Below are positions 6,183-8,390 of a stretch of DNA of 8,390 nt, piece by piece (the first letter of the stretch is position 1; the number at the start of each line of letters is the position of its first letter). This DNA is from Comamonas sp. lk. GTDB lineage: Bacteria > Pseudomonadota > Gammaproteobacteria > Burkholderiales > Burkholderiaceae_C. Made by a program: the position numbers and the translations under genes. The DNA lies in assembly GCA_945898105.1 (NCBI GenBank), contig CAMDHL010000083.1, forward strand, positions 1-8,390. Direction: 5' to 3'. The notes under the pieces were generated by a model that was given only the letters and a program-made list of their open reading frames with translations, made no database searches and had not been told where the DNA came from.

Positions 6183-7697
6183 ATGAACCCATTCCTAACC
6201 CCCGCAAAAGTCCTGGTCGTTGGCGCTGGCATCATGGGCGCGGGTATCGCGCAAGTGGCGGCCCAGGCTGGGCACAGCGTTTATCTGATGGACGCGCGCG
6301 AAGGCGCTGCGCGCCAAGCCTGTACCAAGCTACGCGAGAGCTTAGAGGCGCTACTTGCCAAAGGAAAATTCACTCAAACGCAGGTAGACGACATCCTGGC
6401 GCGTATCCAACCCGTGGATAGCTTGGTCGAAGCGACAGGCGTCGGTTTGGTGATTGAAGCCATCGTAGAAAACTTAGACGCCAAACGGGCCTTGTTTGCC
6501 GAGCTGGAAGCTTTGCTAAGCGCCGATTGTGTGCTGGCCAGCAACACCTCGTCTTTGTCGATTACCGCTATCGCTAAAGGCCTACGCATGCCTGAACGCG
6601 TAGTGGGCATGCATTTTTTCAACCCCGTGCCTGTGATGAAGTTGGTGGAAGTGGTCTCAGGCCTGCAAACCGCGCCAGGCGTGGCGCAGGCGATATTTGA
6701 TCTGTCAAAAGCCTGGGGCAAAGTGCCGGTGCATGCACGCTCTACACCGGGCTTTATCGTCAACCGTATTGCCCGGCCTTTTTATGCCGAGGCGCTGGCG
6801 CTAATGCATGAACAGACCGCAAGGCCCGAACTAATCGATGCCTGCATGCGCGCCATCGGTTTTCGGATGGGGCCGTGCGAGTTGATGGATCTGATCGGCC
6901 ATGACACTAATTTCGCTGTAACGCAAGCGGTGTATGCGGCCAACTTTTTTGACAAGCGTTACACGCCTTCGCTGGCGCAAAGCGCGTTGGTGGATGGTGG
7001 CATGCTGGGCCGCAAAAGTGGGCGCGGTATTTACGACTATGCGGCGGGCAGCAAGCCGCCATTAGTGGAGGCACCAACCCTACCCCTGCCCGCCATTGCG
7101 CATCTGCAATTGCACACCAGCGCGCAAGACGTACAGTCCCTGGCCGACTGGCAAACGCGCATGCAAGCAGTGGGCATTGCGGTGGACTTGGTGGCGAATA
7201 GCGAATGGATCGGCTTGCAAGTCGGAAACCTCCACATCCGCCAGACCGATGGCAGGCCCGCATCCGCCCTGAGCGCGCAAGTCGTTGTGTATGACTGGCA
7301 TGTACCGCAAGGAGGTGCGCCGGTGCTGGCCTTTGCTGCGTCTAGCGGTGCAACCACTGACAACATCGCATTGGCGCAAGCGCTTCTGGGTGCGCTGGGT
7401 TTTGCGCCACAGCGCATAGCCGATCAACCCGGCCTGGTGGCTGCACGCACGCTGGCCATGCTGATAAATGAAGCCGCCGACGCAGTGCAACAAGGCGTGT
7501 GCGATCCGGCTGGCGCCGATGCCGCCATGAAGCTGGGCGTGAACTACCCCGCAGGCCCGTTTGAATGGTTGGCGCGCTGGGGCGCTCCGGCGGTAGTGCA
7601 AGTGCTGGAGGCGCTCGATACCCATTACCGTGGGGAGCGCTACCGCGTCAGCCCATGGCTGCGCCACACGGTGTGGCAAGCGCAACACGTCGCTTAG
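6183..7697 (+). CDS. paaH: 3-hydroxyacyl-CoA dehydrogenase, PaaH type (3-hydroxyadipyl-CoA dehydrogenase)
   Basis: The 504-residue protein has an NAD-binding Rossmann start with GAGIMG at 14-19, and an SNTSS motif. The catalytic His144 (MHFFNPVP) is followed by Glu156 twelve residues on, as in 3-hydroxyacyl-CoA dehydrogenases. TPGFIVNRI opens the substrate domain, and a second dehydrogenase C-terminal domain lies near the end (GVNYPAGPFEWL). This double C-terminal layout and length fit PaaH rather than the shorter FadB2/Hbd enzymes. It oxidises 3-hydroxyadipyl-CoA to 3-oxoadipyl-CoA with NAD in the cytoplasm, a step shared by phenylacetate and box-type benzoate degradation. ATG 6183 is the only reasonable start, since the next Met lies in the NAD-binding motif. 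It is 40 bases ahead of the thiolase gene, probably in the same operon. Exact substrate specificity is inferred from context. Confidence 0.92.
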   Translation: MNPFLTPAKVLVVGAGIMGAGIAQVAAQAGHSVYLMDAREGAARQACTKLRESLEALLAKGKFTQTQVDDILARIQPVDSLVEATGVGLVIEAIVENLDAKRALFAELEALLSADCVLASNTSSLSITAIAKGLRMPERVVGMHFFNPVPVMKLVEVVSGLQTAPGVAQAIFDLSKAWGKVPVHARSTPGFIVNRIARPFYAEALALMHEQTARPELIDACMRAIGFRMGPCELMDLIGHDTNFAVTQAVYAANFFDKRYTPSLAQSALVDGGMLGRKSGRGIYDYAAGSKPPLVEAPTLPLPAIAHLQLHTSAQDVQSLADWQTRMQAVGIAVDLVANSEWIGLQVGNLHIRQTDGRPASALSAQVVVYDWHVPQGGAPVLAFAASSGATTDNIALAQALLGALGFAPQRIADQPGLVAARTLAMLINEAADAVQQGVCDPAGADAAMKLGVNYPAGPFEWLARWGAPAVVQVLEALDTHYRGERYRVSPWLRHTVWQAQHVA

Positions 7698-7737
7698 GCT
7701 ACGGCGCGATTTCTAATTTTTCAAAACGAGACAAACC

Positions 7738-8390
7738 ATGCAAGACGCCTTTATTTGTGATGCCATCCGCACCCCTTTTGGCCGCTACGGCGGCGCGCTG
7801 TCCGCGGTACGCACCGATGACTTGGCGGCCATCCCCATCCGCGCGCTTATGGACCGCAACCCGGGTGTCAAATGGGCGGCACTGGACGATGTGTTCTACG
7901 GCTGCGCCAACCAAGCCGGCGAAGACAACCGCAACGTAGCCCGGATGGGCGCTCTGCTGGCGGGCTTGCCGGTGGATGTACCCGGCGCCACCATCAACCG
8001 CTTGTGCGGCTCCAGCCTGGACGCGGTTGGCAGCGCGGCACGCGCGATCAAAAGCGGCGAAGCACAATTGATGATTGCTGGTGGCGTGGAGAGCATGAGC
8101 CGCGCGCCTTTTGTCATGCCCAAGATGGACAGCGCTTTTGGCCGCAACAACGCGGTTTACGACACCACCATCGGCTGGCGTTTTATCAACCCACTCATGA
8201 AACAAATGTATGGCGTGGACTCGATGCCCGAGACCGCTGAAAACGTGGCGCAACAATTTGGTATCGAACGCGAAGCCCAAGACCGTATGGCCCTGCGCTC
8301 GCAGGAAAACGCGGTGCGTGCTCAGGGCGCCGGGTACTTTGATTCCGAAATCACGCCCGTCACCATCGTTCAGAAAAAAGGCGATGCCTT
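7738..8390 (+). CDS. pcaF: 3-oxoadipyl-CoA thiolase, N-terminal part (cut by window edge)
   Basis: An ATG at 7738 opens a frame that continues off the right edge, giving about 217 residues of a protein usually near 400. The start DAFICDAIRTPFGRYGGAL, the CANQAGEDNRNVARM stretch and the AGGVESMSRAPFVM segment are typical of PcaF/PaaJ thiolases. The acyl-accepting Cys90 lies in NRLCGSS. The distal catalytic His and second Cys are beyond the window. The enzyme cleaves 3-oxoadipyl-CoA with CoA to succinyl-CoA and acetyl-CoA, the last step for the product of the gene upstream. The ribosome-binding site is weak (ACGAGAC). The symbol could equally be paaJ; sequence alone does not separate the two. 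Confidence 0.94.
   Translation, partial: MQDAFICDAIRTPFGRYGGALSAVRTDDLAAIPIRALMDRNPGVKWAALDDVFYGCANQAGEDNRNVARMGALLAGLPVDVPGATINRLCGSSLDAVGSAARAIKSGEAQLMIAGGVESMSRAPFVMPKMDSAFGRNNAVYDTTIGWRFINPLMKQMYGVDSMPETAENVAQQFGIEREAQDRMALRSQENAVRAQGAGYFDSEITPVTIVQKKGDA

Noticed and set aside
7080..8280. Two - strand open frames of about 200 codons (7080-7688 and 7699-8280).
   Set aside because: They are antisense to the well-supported dehydrogenase and thiolase genes and have no family features.

Overview
The window reads as chromosomal DNA of a betaproteobacterium, most likely Burkholderiales/Comamonadaceae. This rests on the aerobic benzoyl-CoA ('box') genes, the protein sequences recalled from that group, and the moderately GC-rich codon use; no rRNA or other phylogenetic marker is present, so the placement is an inference. 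Five protein genes on the + strand are well supported, plus a thiolase cut by the right edge. There is one speculative gene on the - strand.

Layout: positions 1-426 are the 3' end of boxB, and 867-2156 is boxA (oxygenase and reductase of benzoyl-CoA 2,3-epoxidase). The 440-base gap between them is highly structured. It holds two inverted copies of a 110-nt element, each with a 25-bp fully pairable stem and a 27-nt loop, and a separate perfect 10-bp hairpin almost exactly midway between them. Positions 2389-4143 and 4121-5917 encode two paralogous membrane-bound hybrid histidine kinases with overlapping ends. Positions 6183-7697 encode a 3-hydroxyacyl-CoA dehydrogenase of the PaaH type, and 7738 to the right edge encodes a 3-oxoadipyl-CoA thiolase. 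The boxA-kinase gap is almost exactly filled by a - strand reading frame (2390 to 2166) with one in-frame TGA in a Cys-rich motif; it is a weak candidate selenoprotein gene, a broken gene, or chance.

The enzymes form a coherent pathway. BoxA/BoxB epoxidise benzoyl-CoA, and BoxC and BoxD (outside the window) hydrolyse the ring and oxidise the semialdehyde. After hydration, the PaaH-type enzyme oxidises 3-hydroxyadipyl-CoA and the thiolase cleaves 3-oxoadipyl-CoA to succinyl-CoA and acetyl-CoA. The two kinases between the upper and lower parts could sense an aromatic substrate or redox state, but no DNA-binding response regulator is visible here.

The most notable signal is the pair of 110-nt elements between boxB and boxA. 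Loop and flanks are conserved between the copies while the stems differ in sequence yet remain completely paired with G-U wobbles. This is the pattern expected of a structured RNA or a hairpin-type mobile repeat.
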